This document shows, piece by piece, positions 52,801-62,818 of a DNA stretch of 64,000 nucleotides. Source of the DNA: Rhynchopus sp. YZ270_cl-10. Lineage: Eukaryota > Euglenozoa > Diplonemea > Diplonemida > Diplonemidae. A model generated the notes under the pieces. That model was not told the DNA's origin, did no database searches, and worked only from the letters and a program-made list of their open reading frames with translations. The translations under genes and the position numbers were made by a program. Location of the stretch: NCBI GenBank assembly GCA_964035575.1, contig OZ037859.1, positions 1,054,001-1,118,000 of the forward strand, given 5' to 3'. Position 1 is the first letter of the stretch, and every line of letters begins with the position of its first letter.

Positions 52801-53185
52801 GTGCAAATTCGATAAAATAAAACCCGATGTCACCTATTATCGTCTTTTAACCAATCTACAGAGCTCTGGTCTGAGGGAGAAGGGGCAGCCTCTGCGTACA
52901 GTGAACGAGGACGACGTGAGGCGTGCACACGCGCTGCTGCCGCTTGGCGAGTTCGAGGGGGCTGCCGTGGCAGACCTCAACGAGGCCATGGACGACGAGG
53001 ACGAGGAGGAGGATGACGAGCTGGGCGCCTTCCTGCGCGAGCAGGGTCTGCTCCCACAGGATGGTGACGCTGCTGACGAACAAAACGGCATGGCCCTCGA
53101 CAGTGATGAAGACGACGAAGAAGATGAAGAGGACGAAGACGAGGACGACGAAGAAGGTGAGGAACCCAGCGAGGAATCCGAGTAG
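49849..53185 (+). CDS. UTP5: UTP5/WDR43, SSU-processome protein, seven exons, 609 aa
   Basis: Exons 49849-49926, 50235-50369, 50591-51613, 51695-51784, 52042-52128, 52548-52640 and 52862-53185, all phase 0 with GTATGN donors except GTATAC at 52129. UTP5/WDR43 belongs to the t-UTP/UTPA subcomplex that starts 18S pre-rRNA processing in the nucleolus. The N-terminal WD40 propeller is seen in LFALVHNNSVR-IYNVHSG, VALGCNSGS-VFVWDVKSE, and further blades to about residue 300. The Utp12 domain (about 360-500) reads LTQPLQQALSTKDTKQLNDL, then ALERIPALQLLRECVKRFQN, LPWIRSVLALHPQHLLSLP and HLSTYHQLALMKGRLDVVIG, matching the family order exactly. The C-terminus is acidic. Length fits the family (about 640-680). 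Exon 1 starts only 207 bp from the hAT-like element. Introns 1, 4 and 5 carry hairpin elements. Confidence 0.9.
49971..50030 (+). repeat. Family A hairpin element in UTP5 intron 1
   Basis: GGAACTAAGCAATAAAAGG, CTTGAG, TTCATCTTAGAAAT and a T/C-rich run. Confidence 0.75.
50100..50175 (+). repeat. Family C element and GGGTGCA hairpin in UTP5 intron 1
   Basis: GAGGTGCCTGCATTAATAAC matches 40304-40335 almost base for base. It is followed by TTGTCAAAATAAA and the hairpin AGGGTGCA/TGCACCCT, which recurs downstream of the sulfatase gene near 62519-62555. Confidence 0.7.
51860..51970 (+). repeat. Family C and family A elements in UTP5 intron 4
   Basis: GAGGTGTCTGCATCAATCAA (C-like) followed by AAGGTGACTTAGCGAGAGAG (A-like, diverged tail). 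Confidence 0.55.
52238..52305 (+). repeat. Family C hairpin element in UTP5 intron 5
   Basis: CAGTGCTTGCGTCTGCCGGT, then ATGGTGAGGTG, then TTCACTTTCAACTTCTCTTT. Matches the second copy at 43506. Confidence 0.7.
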
Positions 53186-54094
53186 GGTTCTCTTCTCGGA
53201 TCACGGGGGTTGAACGAAACATAAAACAAAATCATTTTTTTTTCTTTTTTTTTTTGGATCAAAAGAGTGTGGGGGAGGAGGAATGGGGCAGGGAGTGGGA
53301 CCTTATATCCCAATTTTTTTTCTTCGTTTCAATTTTCTTTTTTTTTTTTGGATCATTTCTCCTTTTTATGCGCTTTTCTCGGGAAGAATACGTTTACTTT
53401 TTTTTGGGTATTTTTTTTTTGTGAGAAAAAAAAAAACACAAACCAAAAATGACACTCAAGAGAAAGATCATTTATCATTTGGCCCTCCACCCCTTTAAGT
53501 CGTACCCCCGCATCTTACGACTTCGTTGCTTTTTTTTTGAGTGATTTTTAAGTGGGTTGGTCAAAACTAAAAACAAAAAAATGCAAATCAGCTACAATTA
53601 TGCTTTTCCGTCACAAAACAAAACAATACAAACCAGGGGGGAGGGGGGTAGGGAAACAACCTATTTTCTTTTTCTTTTTAGGCAAGGAAAAAACAATCGA
53701 AGCAACACTCCGAAACAACAAAAGCCCCCACTAATTTCTCCCATCAAATACCCTTACCCCTATTGGTTGATGCATGGGGTCATGGCATCATCCCTTTCGG
53801 GATGACCAACCGAAGAAGACAGCCAAATTCCACACGTAGCGTGCTCCCCACACAACACGACAGTGGTAAAGGTGTGCATGGGGTTCGTAATGGTAGAGTA
53901 CGTTGCCACATCGGTGACTGTCCTGTGTGATGTGTTTCGATGTTAAAGTAACAGCAGGGTACAGTGGACTGACTATGGTGGTCCTGCGTCCTATCATAAG
54001 TGTCGAGTGGTTTTGTTCCCTTCCCAGCTATCCCTTTGCTCTTTACAAAACCACACCAGAGTTATTTCATTTTTGAGAACACCACACCACCACA
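53186..54094. other. Spacer between UTP5 and the first pacifastin-like gene
   Basis: No gene supported. T-rich stretches up to 53450, then mixed sequence. From about 54031 it matches the 5' flank of the second duplicated gene (ACAAAACCACACCAGA). Confidence 0.6.
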
Positions 54095-55489
54095 ATGCGT
54101 ACGTTTGTTCTTGCTCTGTGTGTTGCGGCTGCACAGAGTGCATGCACATCCGACTATGAGTGTGAAGCAGCACAGCCAGGTGCCGTCTGCCACGTGGAGT
54201 CTGCACCCACGTGCGCAAACCCGCTGCAAACGTACAGCCTCTGTGGAGGAAACAGGTGCTGCAACAAGTTTTCCGAGTGTGTGTACCTTGGCTTCTTTGG
54301 GTACAGCTTCTGCCTCCCCAACCACGCGACTGGAGTGTGCCTGGCACCACCGACCACGTGCATCATCGGAGGAGTGGAGGTTGAGAACGGTCACAGCCAC
54401 TTCGACGGATGCAACACCTGTGCGTGCCAGAACGGCAACGTGATCTGCACCCAGCGTTACTGCGCACCTTGTGTCATTGACGGCGAGCTGGTGCCTCACT
54501 TGGGAACCAAGGAAGTTGACTGCAACACCTGCACCTGTGACGACACCAAGGTCAGCTGCACCGAGATCGCATGTGCCCCGAAGTCCTGCACCATCGGAGG
54601 AGTGGTGGTGGAGAGCGGTGCCAGCCACTTCGACGGATGCAACACCTGTGGCTGTGATGATGGCAACGTGATCTGCACTCAGCGTTTCTGTGGACCCTGT
54701 GTGATTGACGGTGAGACTGTTCCCCACTTGGGAACCAAGCAGGTTGACTGCAACACCTGCACCTGTGACGACACCAAGGTCAGCTGTACCGAGATCGCGT
54801 GTGCCCCGAAGTCCTGCACCATCGGAGGAATGGAGATTGAGAACGGTGCCAGCCACTTCGACGGATGCAACACCTGTGCGTGCCAGAACGGCAACCTGAT
54901 CTGCACTCAGCGTTTCTGTGGACCTTGTGTGATTGACGGTGAGACTGTTCCCCACTTGGGAACCAAGCAGGTTGACTGTAACACCTGCACCTGTGATGAT
55001 ACCAAGGTCAGCTGTACCGAGATCGCGTGCGCCCCGAAGTCCTGCACCATCGGAGGAATGGTGGTTGAGAGCGGTGCCAGCCACTTCGACGGATGCAACA
55101 CCTGCGGCTGTGATGATGGACACGTGATCTGCACTCAGCGTTTCTGTGGACCTTGTGTCATTGACGGCGAGACTGTGCCCCACTTGGGAACCAAGCAGGT
55201 TGACTGCAACACCTGCACCTGTGACGACACCAAGGTCAGCTGCACCGAGATCGCATGTGCCCCGAAGTCCTGCACCATCGGAGGAGTGGTGGTTGAGAGT
55301 GGTGCCAGCCACTTCGACGGATGCAACACCTGCGGCTGTGATGATGGACACGTGATCTGCACCCAGCGTTTCTGTGGACCCTGTGTGATTGACGGTGAGA
55401 CTGTGCCCCACTTGGGAACCAAGCAGGTTGACTGCAACACCTGCACCTGTGACGACACCAAGGTCAGCTGTACCGAGATCGCATGCTGA
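54095..55489 (+). CDS. Secreted pacifastin-like cysteine-rich repeat protein, copy 1, 464 aa
   Basis: MRTFVLALCVAAAQSAC is a signal peptide. Residues 17-84 form a separate Cys-rich head (CxxxYxCEAA...CNKFSECVYLG). Then come ten modules in five pairs with a 76-residue (228-bp) period. Each fits the pacifastin light-chain pattern C-x(n)-CNTC-x-C-x(2,3)-(G/K)-x(2-4)-CT-x(3)-C, for example FDGCNTCGCDDGNVICTQRFC alternating with VDCNTCTCDDTKVSCTEIAC. Arthropod pacifastins are serine-protease inhibitors with three disulfides per module. Inhibition here is inference, as the reactive-site residues differ between the two module types. Modules within the gene are very similar, implying concerted evolution. 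No membrane helix or GPI tail, so it is probably secreted. VWC-like is the main alternative label. Confidence 0.85.
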   Translation: MRTFVLALCVAAAQSACTSDYECEAAQPGAVCHVESAPTCANPLQTYSLCGGNRCCNKFSECVYLGFFGYSFCLPNHATGVCLAPPTTCIIGGVEVENGHSHFDGCNTCACQNGNVICTQRYCAPCVIDGELVPHLGTKEVDCNTCTCDDTKVSCTEIACAPKSCTIGGVVVESGASHFDGCNTCGCDDGNVICTQRFCGPCVIDGETVPHLGTKQVDCNTCTCDDTKVSCTEIACAPKSCTIGGMEIENGASHFDGCNTCACQNGNLICTQRFCGPCVIDGETVPHLGTKQVDCNTCTCDDTKVSCTEIACAPKSCTIGGMVVESGASHFDGCNTCGCDDGHVICTQRFCGPCVIDGETVPHLGTKQVDCNTCTCDDTKVSCTEIACAPKSCTIGGVVVESGASHFDGCNTCGCDDGHVICTQRFCGPCVIDGETVPHLGTKQVDCNTCTCDDTKVSCTEIAC

Positions 55490-56669
55490 AAGCCTTAACG
55501 AGACGAACACTGCACGCAAGCAGAGGAGCATGTGGCAGCAATGCCCGAGAGCACCTTTGATTTGCATTGTACGTTCGGTCTCTCTTTACCCTTCTTTATT
55601 TTTGTTTGAACGAATATTTTTTTTTATGTTTGGTTTATTGCGTCTGCCAGACGACACCAAAATTATTTTTACTTTTCATCGTTTCCCCTCTTTTTACATA
55701 GGTGTGTTGTCAGTATCAATTTTCAGCACAACTTTGTGCGCAACAATTAGTCTGGCAAATGCGCGGTGCTCAACATATTTCACAGTCTCTTTTTTGGTTC
55801 GTTGAATTGCAAACAAACCTGAGCTTTTCTTTCGGACTTCATAGCCTCGACGAGATGTGTCCAGAGTGTAAATGCTTATGAGTTCCCTCCACTCCACTTG
55901 CCTGTCAGGTGGGGTGGCGCTGTCATGAGTTGTTTTACTGATGAACTCTGTGGACCAGACTATTCCGTCTTTCGACAACCGTGGTCTGTCATATCCTGTG
56001 AGTTGAGAACTGCTGCAGTGATGCACCCTGTGTGTCAACTTCCCTTCCCTTCCCTCTCCCCACCACGTGGCTGGCAATAATCGCTTTAAAGCGTAGATGC
56101 AAGCAGTGTACCACTGTGAGGCCGTTGTGTCCCAAATACCCCTCCACCCTTTCTAAACGATACGACACAATGTTGCTCTGGCAACTATTGGAGTTGTGCG
56201 TTATTTGCTCTGTTCTTATCAAATTCTGAAGGAAAGTAAGCCATTCGCCGCACATCTGCATCAGCGTAGAGTGGCAAAAGGCTTCTTCCTTCAGGTGTTT
56301 TACCTTTAAGTCTGACTGTGTCCGACGCTCCATTATTTTAGTGTATTTTTACTGCGCTTCCAGGTTGTTTTTGCCTTTCCTTCTTTTTCGAAGCGAAGCC
56401 CATTGTTTCGAGAATATGAAAGGTTATGATTTTTCTCCCTCCAGTTTGTCGTGAAGTGTGTATTACGCAACCGTTTTTTTGCATGAGCTCGACTGAGATG
56501 TGTTTTTAGCATGGTTAAATTACTCTATTTTTATGAACTACAAACAGAAAAGGTTGTGTCGTCTTGACACTTTTGAGTTTTCATAACCTGCAGCCTCCTT
56601 CCCGCGACGCACTCGCATCACAAAACCACACCAGACTTATTTCATCTTTGAGAACACCACACCACCACA
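55490..56669. other. 3' flank of unit 1 and 5' flank of copy 2
   Basis: No gene. This sequence recurs as 58065-58367 plus 59417-60240 after unit 2. The last 50 bases before ATG 56670 repeat the leader of copy 1 with few changes. Confidence 0.7.
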
Positions 56670-58064
56670 ATGCGTACGTTTGTTCTTGCTCTGTGTGTTG
56701 CGGCTGCACAGAGTGCATGCACATCCGACTATGAGTGTGAAGCAGCACAGCCAGGTGCCGTCTGCCACGTGGAGTCTGCACCCACGTGCGCAAACCCGCT
56801 GCAAACGTACAGCCTCTGTGGAGGAAACAGGTGCTGCAACAAGTTTTCCGAGTGTGTGTACCTTGGCTTCTTTGGGTACAGCTTCTGCCTCCCCAACCAC
56901 GCGACTGGAGTGTGCCTGGCACCACCGACCACGTGCATCATCGGAGGAGTGGAGGTTGAGAACGGTCACAGCCACTTCGACGGATGCAACACCTGTGCGT
57001 GCCAGAACGGCAACGTGATCTGCACCCAGCGTTACTGCGCACCTTGTGTCATTGACGGCGAGCTGGTGCCTCACTTGGGAACCAAGGAAGTTGACTGCAA
57101 CACCTGCACCTGTGACGACGCCCACGTTAGCTGCACCGAGATCGCATGTGCCCCGAAGTCCTGCACCATCGGAGGAGTGGTGGTGGAGAGCGGTGCCAGC
57201 CACTTCGACGGATGCAACACCTGCGGATGCACTGATGGCAACGTGATCTGCACCCAGCGTTTCTGTGGACCCTGTGTGATTGACGGTGAGACTGTGCCCC
57301 ACTTGGGAACCAAGCAGGTTGACTGCAACACCTGCACCTGTGATGACACCCACGTTAGCTGCACCGAGATCGCATGTCCTCCGACCACATGCACCATCGG
57401 AGGAATGGAGATTGAGAACGGTGCCAGCCACTTCGACGGATGCAACACCTGCGCGTGCCAGAACGGCAACCTGATCTGCACCCAGCGTTTCTGCGGACCT
57501 TGTGTGATTGACGGTGAGACTGTGCCCCACTTGGGAACTAAGCAGGTTGACTGCAACACCTGCACCTGTGACGACACCAAGGTCAGCTGCACCGAGATCG
57601 CATGTGCCCCGAAGTCCTGCACCATCGGAGGAGTGGTGGTGGAGAGTGGTGCCAGCCACTTCGACGGATGCAACACCTGCGGCTGTGATGATGGACACGT
57701 GATCTGCACCCAGCGTTTCTGCGGACCTTGTGTGATTGACGGTGAGACTGTGCCCCACTTGGGAACCAAGCAGGTTGACTGCAACACCTGCACCTGTGAC
57801 GACACCAAGGTCAGCTGCACCGAGATCGCATGTGCCCCGAAGTCCTGCACCATCGGAGGAGTGGTGGTTGAGAGTGGTGCCAGCCACTTCGACGGATGCA
57901 ACACCTGCGGATGCGATGATGGCAACGTGATCTGCACCCAGCGTTTCTGTGGACCCTGTGTGATTGACGGTGAGACTGTGCCCCACTTGGGAACCAAGCA
58001 GGTTGACTGCAACACCTGCACCTGTGATGACACCAAGGTTAGCTGTACCGAGATCGCATGCTGA
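56670..58064 (+). CDS. Secreted pacifastin-like cysteine-rich repeat protein, copy 2, 464 aa
   Basis: Same length, signal peptide, head and ten-module layout as 54095-55489. The first 145 residues are identical. Differences lie in single modules: CDDAHVSC and CDDTHVSC replace CDDTKVSC in two places, CTDGNVIC replaces CDDGNVIC in one, and ACPPTTC replaces ACAPKSC in one. Changes are clustered per module, as expected if modules are exchanged between the copies. The 5' leader ACACCACACCACCACA is shared, so both copies are probably expressed alike. The stop is followed by the same AAGCCTTAACGAGACG 3' flank as copy 1. Confidence 0.85.
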   Translation: MRTFVLALCVAAAQSACTSDYECEAAQPGAVCHVESAPTCANPLQTYSLCGGNRCCNKFSECVYLGFFGYSFCLPNHATGVCLAPPTTCIIGGVEVENGHSHFDGCNTCACQNGNVICTQRYCAPCVIDGELVPHLGTKEVDCNTCTCDDAHVSCTEIACAPKSCTIGGVVVESGASHFDGCNTCGCTDGNVICTQRFCGPCVIDGETVPHLGTKQVDCNTCTCDDTHVSCTEIACPPTTCTIGGMEIENGASHFDGCNTCACQNGNLICTQRFCGPCVIDGETVPHLGTKQVDCNTCTCDDTKVSCTEIACAPKSCTIGGVVVESGASHFDGCNTCGCDDGHVICTQRFCGPCVIDGETVPHLGTKQVDCNTCTCDDTKVSCTEIACAPKSCTIGGVVVESGASHFDGCNTCGCDDGNVICTQRFCGPCVIDGETVPHLGTKQVDCNTCTCDDTKVSCTEIAC

Positions 58065-58367
58065 AAGCCTTAACGAGACGGACACTGCACGCAAGCAGAG
58101 GAGCATGTGGCAGCAATGCCCGAGAGCACCTTTGCTTTGTATTGTACGTTCGGTCTCTCTTTACCCTTCTTTATTTTTGTTCGAAAGAATCTTTTTTTAT
58201 TTGTTGGTTTATTGCGTCTGCCAGACGACACCAAAGTTATTCCTACTTTTCATCGTTTCCCCTCTTTTTACATAGGTGTGTTGTCAGTATCAATTTTCAG
58301 CACAACTTTGTGCGCAACAATTAGTCTGGCAAATGCGCGGTGCTCAACATATTTCACAGTCTCTTTT
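58065..58367. other. 3' flank of copy 2 (shared with unit 1)
   Basis: Collinear with 55490-55790. No gene. Confidence 0.7.
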
Positions 58368-58891
58368 CAACTTACCTTCCTTCACCCCCCCTGTAAGGGC
58401 AACCGTAGGTGAAGTAAGGTATAGTATTGAAATCGATGTGGGGGGGGAGTAAAGGGTCAATTTTACAAAACCAGATTTTGAGGAAAATTTTAGCCGAAAA
58501 TGGGCCCCACGTATAAGGAACCGGGCTCATATTTCTCAAAATTTAAGTGCTCAAAAAATTGTCCAATTTTCGAGATTGACCCCACCACTGCACGGGCGGA
58601 TCCCAAAAATGCAAATAAGGACCCTTTTTCAACTTACCTTCCTTCACCCCCCCTGTAAGGGCAACCGTAGGTGAAGTAAGGTATAGTATTGAAATCGATG
58701 TGGGGGGGGAGTAAAGGGTCAATTTTACAAAACCAGATTTTGAGGAAAATTTTAGCCGAAAATGGGCCCCACGTATAAGGAACCGGGCTCATATTTCTCA
58801 AAATTTAAGTGCTCAAAAAATTGTCCAATTTTCGAGATTGACCCCACCACTGCACGGGCGGATCCCAAAAATGCAAATAAGGACCCTTTTT
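58368..58891. repeat. Tandem 262-bp repeat, two copies
   Basis: Units 58368-58629 and 58630-58891 appear identical or nearly so. Each begins CAACTTACCTTCCTTCACC, with a hairpin-capable CCTTCACC/GGTGAAG pair. Absent from unit 1 of the gene duplication. Confidence 0.92.
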
Positions 58892-58997
58892 AATTTGTTC
58901 TCTTGAAATGTGTAATTTCATGTTTTCGCGAAAAAAATAACAACTGATCCTACAAGGGTTGAAGGAAGGTGGTTGAAAACAACAATAACAACAAGGA

Positions 58998-59416
58998 CAA
59001 GTAATTGCTAAGAAAAAAGCGGGTGTGCTGTGGAAAACTCCGCGCGATTTTCGAAACCACCGTAGCATCCTGGCGATTTGCTGGTGTGATCGATGTGTTG
59101 TAGTCTGTGCATTCTGTGTTCCTTCCGCACTGCTCCAACGACGACGACAATGTGGGGAGCCTGTGGACAAAAACGAGCTGGACCACGCCGAGCCTGCCGA
59201 GCGGCGTCCAACAACGCTATCGAGCAGATGGTGCTGGACGAAGAGGACAGCCCCCCTTCTTGAACGTTTCAGATGCTGGAGTCCCAGTGGGTCTGGCAGT
59301 GTACGAAGAGCGTTAACATACCTGCAGAAGAGCAGAATGCTGGGCTTATTGTAGATTATTTCTACAGGATGGAGTTCCACATCACACCCCGTTTTTTTTC
59401 CGATAGCAATTACTTG
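58998..59416. mobile_element. 419-bp inverted-repeat element
   Basis: The ends CAAGTAATTGCTA and TAGCAATTACTTG begin about 45-bp imperfect terminal inverted repeats that include GGGTGTG and TGTGGAA blocks. No recognisable protein. It lies at the right edge of the insert in unit 2, next to the 262-bp tandem repeat. No clear target duplication against unit 1. Confidence 0.7.
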
Positions 59417-60714
59417 TTTGGTTCGTTGAATTGCAAACAAACCTGAGCTTTTCTTTCGGACTTCATAGCCTCGACGAGATGTGTCCAGAGTGTAAACTGC
59501 TTATGAGTTCCCTCCACTCCACTTGCCTGTCAGGTGGGGTGGCGCTGTCATGAGTTGTTTTACTGATGAACTCTGTGGACCAGACTATTCCGTCTTTCGA
59601 CAACCGTGGTCTGTCATATCCTGTGAGTTGAGAACTGCTGCAGTGATGCACCCTGTGTGTCAACTTCCCTTCCCTTCCCTCTCCCCACCACGTGGCTGGC
59701 AATAATCGCTTTAAAGCGTAGATGCAAGCAGTGTACCACTGTGAGGCCGTTGTGTCCCAAATACCCCTCCACCCTTTCTAAACGACACAAGGTTGCTCTG
59801 ACAACTATTGGAGCCCGTGTGTTGTTTGTTTTTTTTTTTTTATATCAAATTCTGAAGGAAAGTAAGCCATTCGCCGCACATCTGCATCAGCGTAGAGTGG
59901 CAAAAGGCTTCTTCCTTCAGGTGTTTTACCTTTAAGTCTGACTGTGTCCGACGCTCCATTATTTTAGTGTATTTTTACTGCGCTTCCAGGTTGTTTTTGC
60001 CTTTCCTTCTTTTTCGAAGCGAAGCCCATTGTTTCGAGAATATGAAAGGTTACAATTTTTTCCCCTCCAGTTTGTCGTGAAGTGTGTATTTCACGTTATG
60101 CAACCTTTTTTTGCATGAGCTCGACTGAGATGTGTTTTTAGCATGTTTCAACTCTATTTTTATGAACTACAAACAGAAAAGGTTGTGTCGTCTTGACACT
60201 TTTGAATTTTCATGACCTGCAGCCCCCACGACATTCTCCCATCACACCACACCAGACTTATTTCATCTGCGCACAGTCGTACCCTCCCTTCTGCTACTTC
60301 CAAACACCTCTGGTTTGAAGCCCCCCTCAATACTTCTACGCTACACTATCCACTTCACCCATATCACTAACTTTATTTGATCTAATATTACACGAACATT
60401 CTGATACATAATACGTTGCGCGGTGTGGACGGCGTCTGTAGGCGGCTTAGGCTGGGATGGTCTTCGGCTGTCTCTTGACGCGCCATTCGCGCCCTTCTTC
60501 CCCGTCTTCTTGCACGCGCCTGCCTGCGCACCCCCGTTGGTGCCTGCTCGCACCCATCCTCATCAGCGATCATCCCTATAGGATGCCCAACAGCTGCAGC
60601 TATCAGAATGCTTCTAGAACCTTTTCTTAGCCACCTACGAATCCTTCCCACTTCCTCACAGAAGGTACACACACCCCTCTACCTCTCTCCCATCTCCCAT
60701 CTCCTCTGCCAACC
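59417..60714. other. Rest of unit 2 flank and sulfatase 5' region
   Basis: 59417-60240 matches 55795-56613. From about 60270 the sequence is unique and pyrimidine-rich up to the sulfatase start, with TTCCTCACAG about 54 bases before the ATG. Confidence 0.6.
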
Positions 60715-62310
60715 ATGTCGCTCCTTGCAAGCCTTGCACTGTCCATGGCAGTGACATCTACCCGACCCAATGTTATGTTCATTCTTGCAGACGATCTTGG
60801 ATACAACGAAATGGGCTTCATGAATGAGACGCGAGGGTTGATCACACCGAACCTCGATGGGCTGGCGAAGACCGGTGTCGTCTTAAAGAACTACTATGTG
60901 CAACCTATTTGCAGTCCTACACGGAGCGCTCTGATGACAGGAAGGTACACCATTCGGCTTGGAACACAGGCGAATGTCATCTTCTGGGATACGCCGTGGG
61001 CAATCTCATTGCAGGAGAAGTATGTGTCTGAGCATTTGCAGGGGTCCGGGTATGACACTGCAATGTTCGGAAAATGGCATCTCGGAATGTTCCAAGAAGC
61101 GAATATGCCGCACAAGAGAGGGTTTGGTGAATATGAAGGGTACATGCAGGGGTGTCAGAGTGCGTACACCCACGCTGCATCGTGCTGTGGTGCGGGATCG
61201 CCGACGAATGACTCTCATTTTGCGTGCGAAGGAGATAAGTCAGGCTATCTCGGGTACGATTGGTTTCAGCAGGACACACCGCTGCCCACAGCGAACAACA
61301 CCAACTCCGCCTATCTCATCCGCGACCGGGCGATTGAATTCCTCAAGCAGCACGACGCAAGCAGCAACGCAAACCCCTTCTTCCTCTACCTCCCCTTCCA
61401 GAACATCCACGGCCCATACACCACTGAGAAGAAGTACCGTGATCTGTACGTCAACGATACCTCCCTCAGCGCAAATGAAATGACCGTATTCGGATACATC
61501 TCTGAGCTGGACGATGCGGTAGGTGACATCATGACCGTCTTCAAGACAATGGAGTCATACCAGAACACTGTCATCATCTTTTCCAGCGACAATGGAGCAC
61601 CTCCTCTGGATGGGTTGGACCACGGCACCCCCTGGAGTGCAAGGAACTACCCCTTCAGGGGCCACAAAACCGAGATTTGGGAGGGAGGTACGAGAGTCGC
61701 CGGTTTTGTCCACTCCCCTCTCCTCCCCGAGGCAGTCCGCGGTACACAGAACCACGAACACTACCACGTCACCGACTGGCTCCCAACCATCCTTTCCCTC
61801 GCAGAGCTTCCGATTCCCGACAAGCTTGATGGAGTCAACATTTGGGATTCAATTGCAAAGAAGGCACCAAGCCCAAGAAGTGAGCATCTGTACAATGTGA
61901 ACCCCCTCTGCCATGGGGGTCAGGCAGCCGCACCGAAGGCTGCGCTTCGCATTGGTGAAATGAAGGTGCTTGCTTGGTGTTACAACATTAGTGGTATTGA
62001 TGGTGCGACCACAACAGGCCCCGTTACGCCTGCAGCAGGTACAAAGGGTGTTCCCGACCCAGATCTCTTCAAGGGACCTCTCCTCTACAACCTCACAGCA
62101 GATCCCGCAGAGAGGGTTAACCTTGCCCAGGATGACTCTCACGCGGACGTCCTCAGCCAGCTTCTCGCAAGACTCGAAGTGCTTGCTCTCGAATCTGTAG
62201 AGCCGATGCAGTGGGAAATGCCGTACCAAGGAAAAGACTATTTCTGTGCAAACTGCTCCAAGCACGTCAAGCAGTACGACCCTGCCCAGCCGTGGACGTC
62301 GTGGTACTAA
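60715..62310 (+). CDS. Arylsulfatase (type I, arylsulfatase B-like), 531 aa
   Basis: Hydrolyses sulfate esters, probably in lysosomes or outside the cell. A short hydrophobic N-terminus (MSLLASLALSMAVTS) acts as signal peptide. The metal-binding ADDLGYNEMGF (residues 25-35, D26/D27) is followed by the formylglycine signature CSPTRSALMTGRY (C66 is the residue converted to formylglycine), GKWHLG (119-124), the FQNIHGPY histidine (H232), SSDNGAPP (D292, N293) and GHKTEIWEGGTR (K318). All catalytic positions expected of the family are present, and the order and spacing match arylsulfatase B/J. A Cys-rich insert lies at 147-171. Several NxS/T sites suggest glycosylation. The C-terminus CANCSKHVKQYD may form a disulfide. 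No introns. Activity would need a formylglycine-generating enzyme. Confidence 0.95.
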   Translation: MSLLASLALSMAVTSTRPNVMFILADDLGYNEMGFMNETRGLITPNLDGLAKTGVVLKNYYVQPICSPTRSALMTGRYTIRLGTQANVIFWDTPWAISLQEKYVSEHLQGSGYDTAMFGKWHLGMFQEANMPHKRGFGEYEGYMQGCQSAYTHAASCCGAGSPTNDSHFACEGDKSGYLGYDWFQQDTPLPTANNTNSAYLIRDRAIEFLKQHDASSNANPFFLYLPFQNIHGPYTTEKKYRDLYVNDTSLSANEMTVFGYISELDDAVGDIMTVFKTMESYQNTVIIFSSDNGAPPLDGLDHGTPWSARNYPFRGHKTEIWEGGTRVAGFVHSPLLPEAVRGTQNHEHYHVTDWLPTILSLAELPIPDKLDGVNIWDSIAKKAPSPRSEHLYNVNPLCHGGQAAAPKAALRIGEMKVLAWCYNISGIDGATTTGPVTPAAGTKGVPDPDLFKGPLLYNLTADPAERVNLAQDDSHADVLSQLLARLEVLALESVEPMQWEMPYQGKDYFCANCSKHVKQYDPAQPWTSWY

Positions 62311-62518
62311 ACGTATTATGTTATTTAAATGTGGCATATCTTTTTGGGAAAATAGCGTTTTTTTTTTTTTGGAAATCACTGATGATGTCCACCCTTTTGA
62401 ATACTACTGTATGGTTTTAAGGACAGAAACAGGGTTAATGTTAGAAACCAATCTACTGAAGTTTCGATTTGTGCATGAAGCATTTACTTCTCTTTTTTAC
62501 TTTTTGCTAAACATGTCA

Positions 62519-62560
62519 ATAAAAAAAGAAAGGGTACATTTTTTGCACCCTCTTTGCATT
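62519..62560 (+). repeat. AATAAA plus GGGTACA/TGCACCC hairpin
   Basis: About 210 bases after the sulfatase stop. The same motif combination is in UTP5 intron 1 at 50139-50172. It could be a transcript 3'-end signal or another dispersed element. Confidence 0.5.
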
Positions 62561-62818
62561 CTTTTTGTTTCGCTAAGAAAAGAATGTATATGAATTAATT
62601 TTTTTGCACCTCTGTTTTGGTGACGAAATACATGAGAGGCTTGGATGAGTTGCAACGTATTCTTATGTTTTTTTTTTATCTGTCTTCGACAGTTATTTGT
62701 TTGGTGTTTTTTCTCTCTCTTTCTCTGTACCTTTTGTATCTACCGAAGCAACCGAACCTCAGATTGTTCGACCAATGTGAAGCTGTTGTGCTGACCTGCG
62801 CGTCCACCCCCTTGTGAA

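Larger units (their letters stand above)
54031..60270 (+). repeat. Tandem gene duplication (two units and the edge of a third)
   Basis: Unit 1, about 54031-56613; unit 2, about 56614-60240; a third 5' edge (CACCACACCAGACTTATTTC) at about 60240-60262 with no gene after it. Unit 2 is longer because it holds a roughly 1.05-kb insert (58368-59416) absent from unit 1. Both the coding and the 3' flanking parts are almost identical. Confidence 0.9.

Noticed and set aside
54347-55486. CRISPR-like array (regular repeats)
   Set aside because: The 228-bp period is a protein-coding module repeat in a eukaryotic gene.
54062-58106. Long antisense open frames (about 500 residues) opposite both pacifastin-like genes
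   Set aside because: They mirror the 228-bp sense repeat and biased codons; the sense frames have a signal peptide and conserved cysteines.
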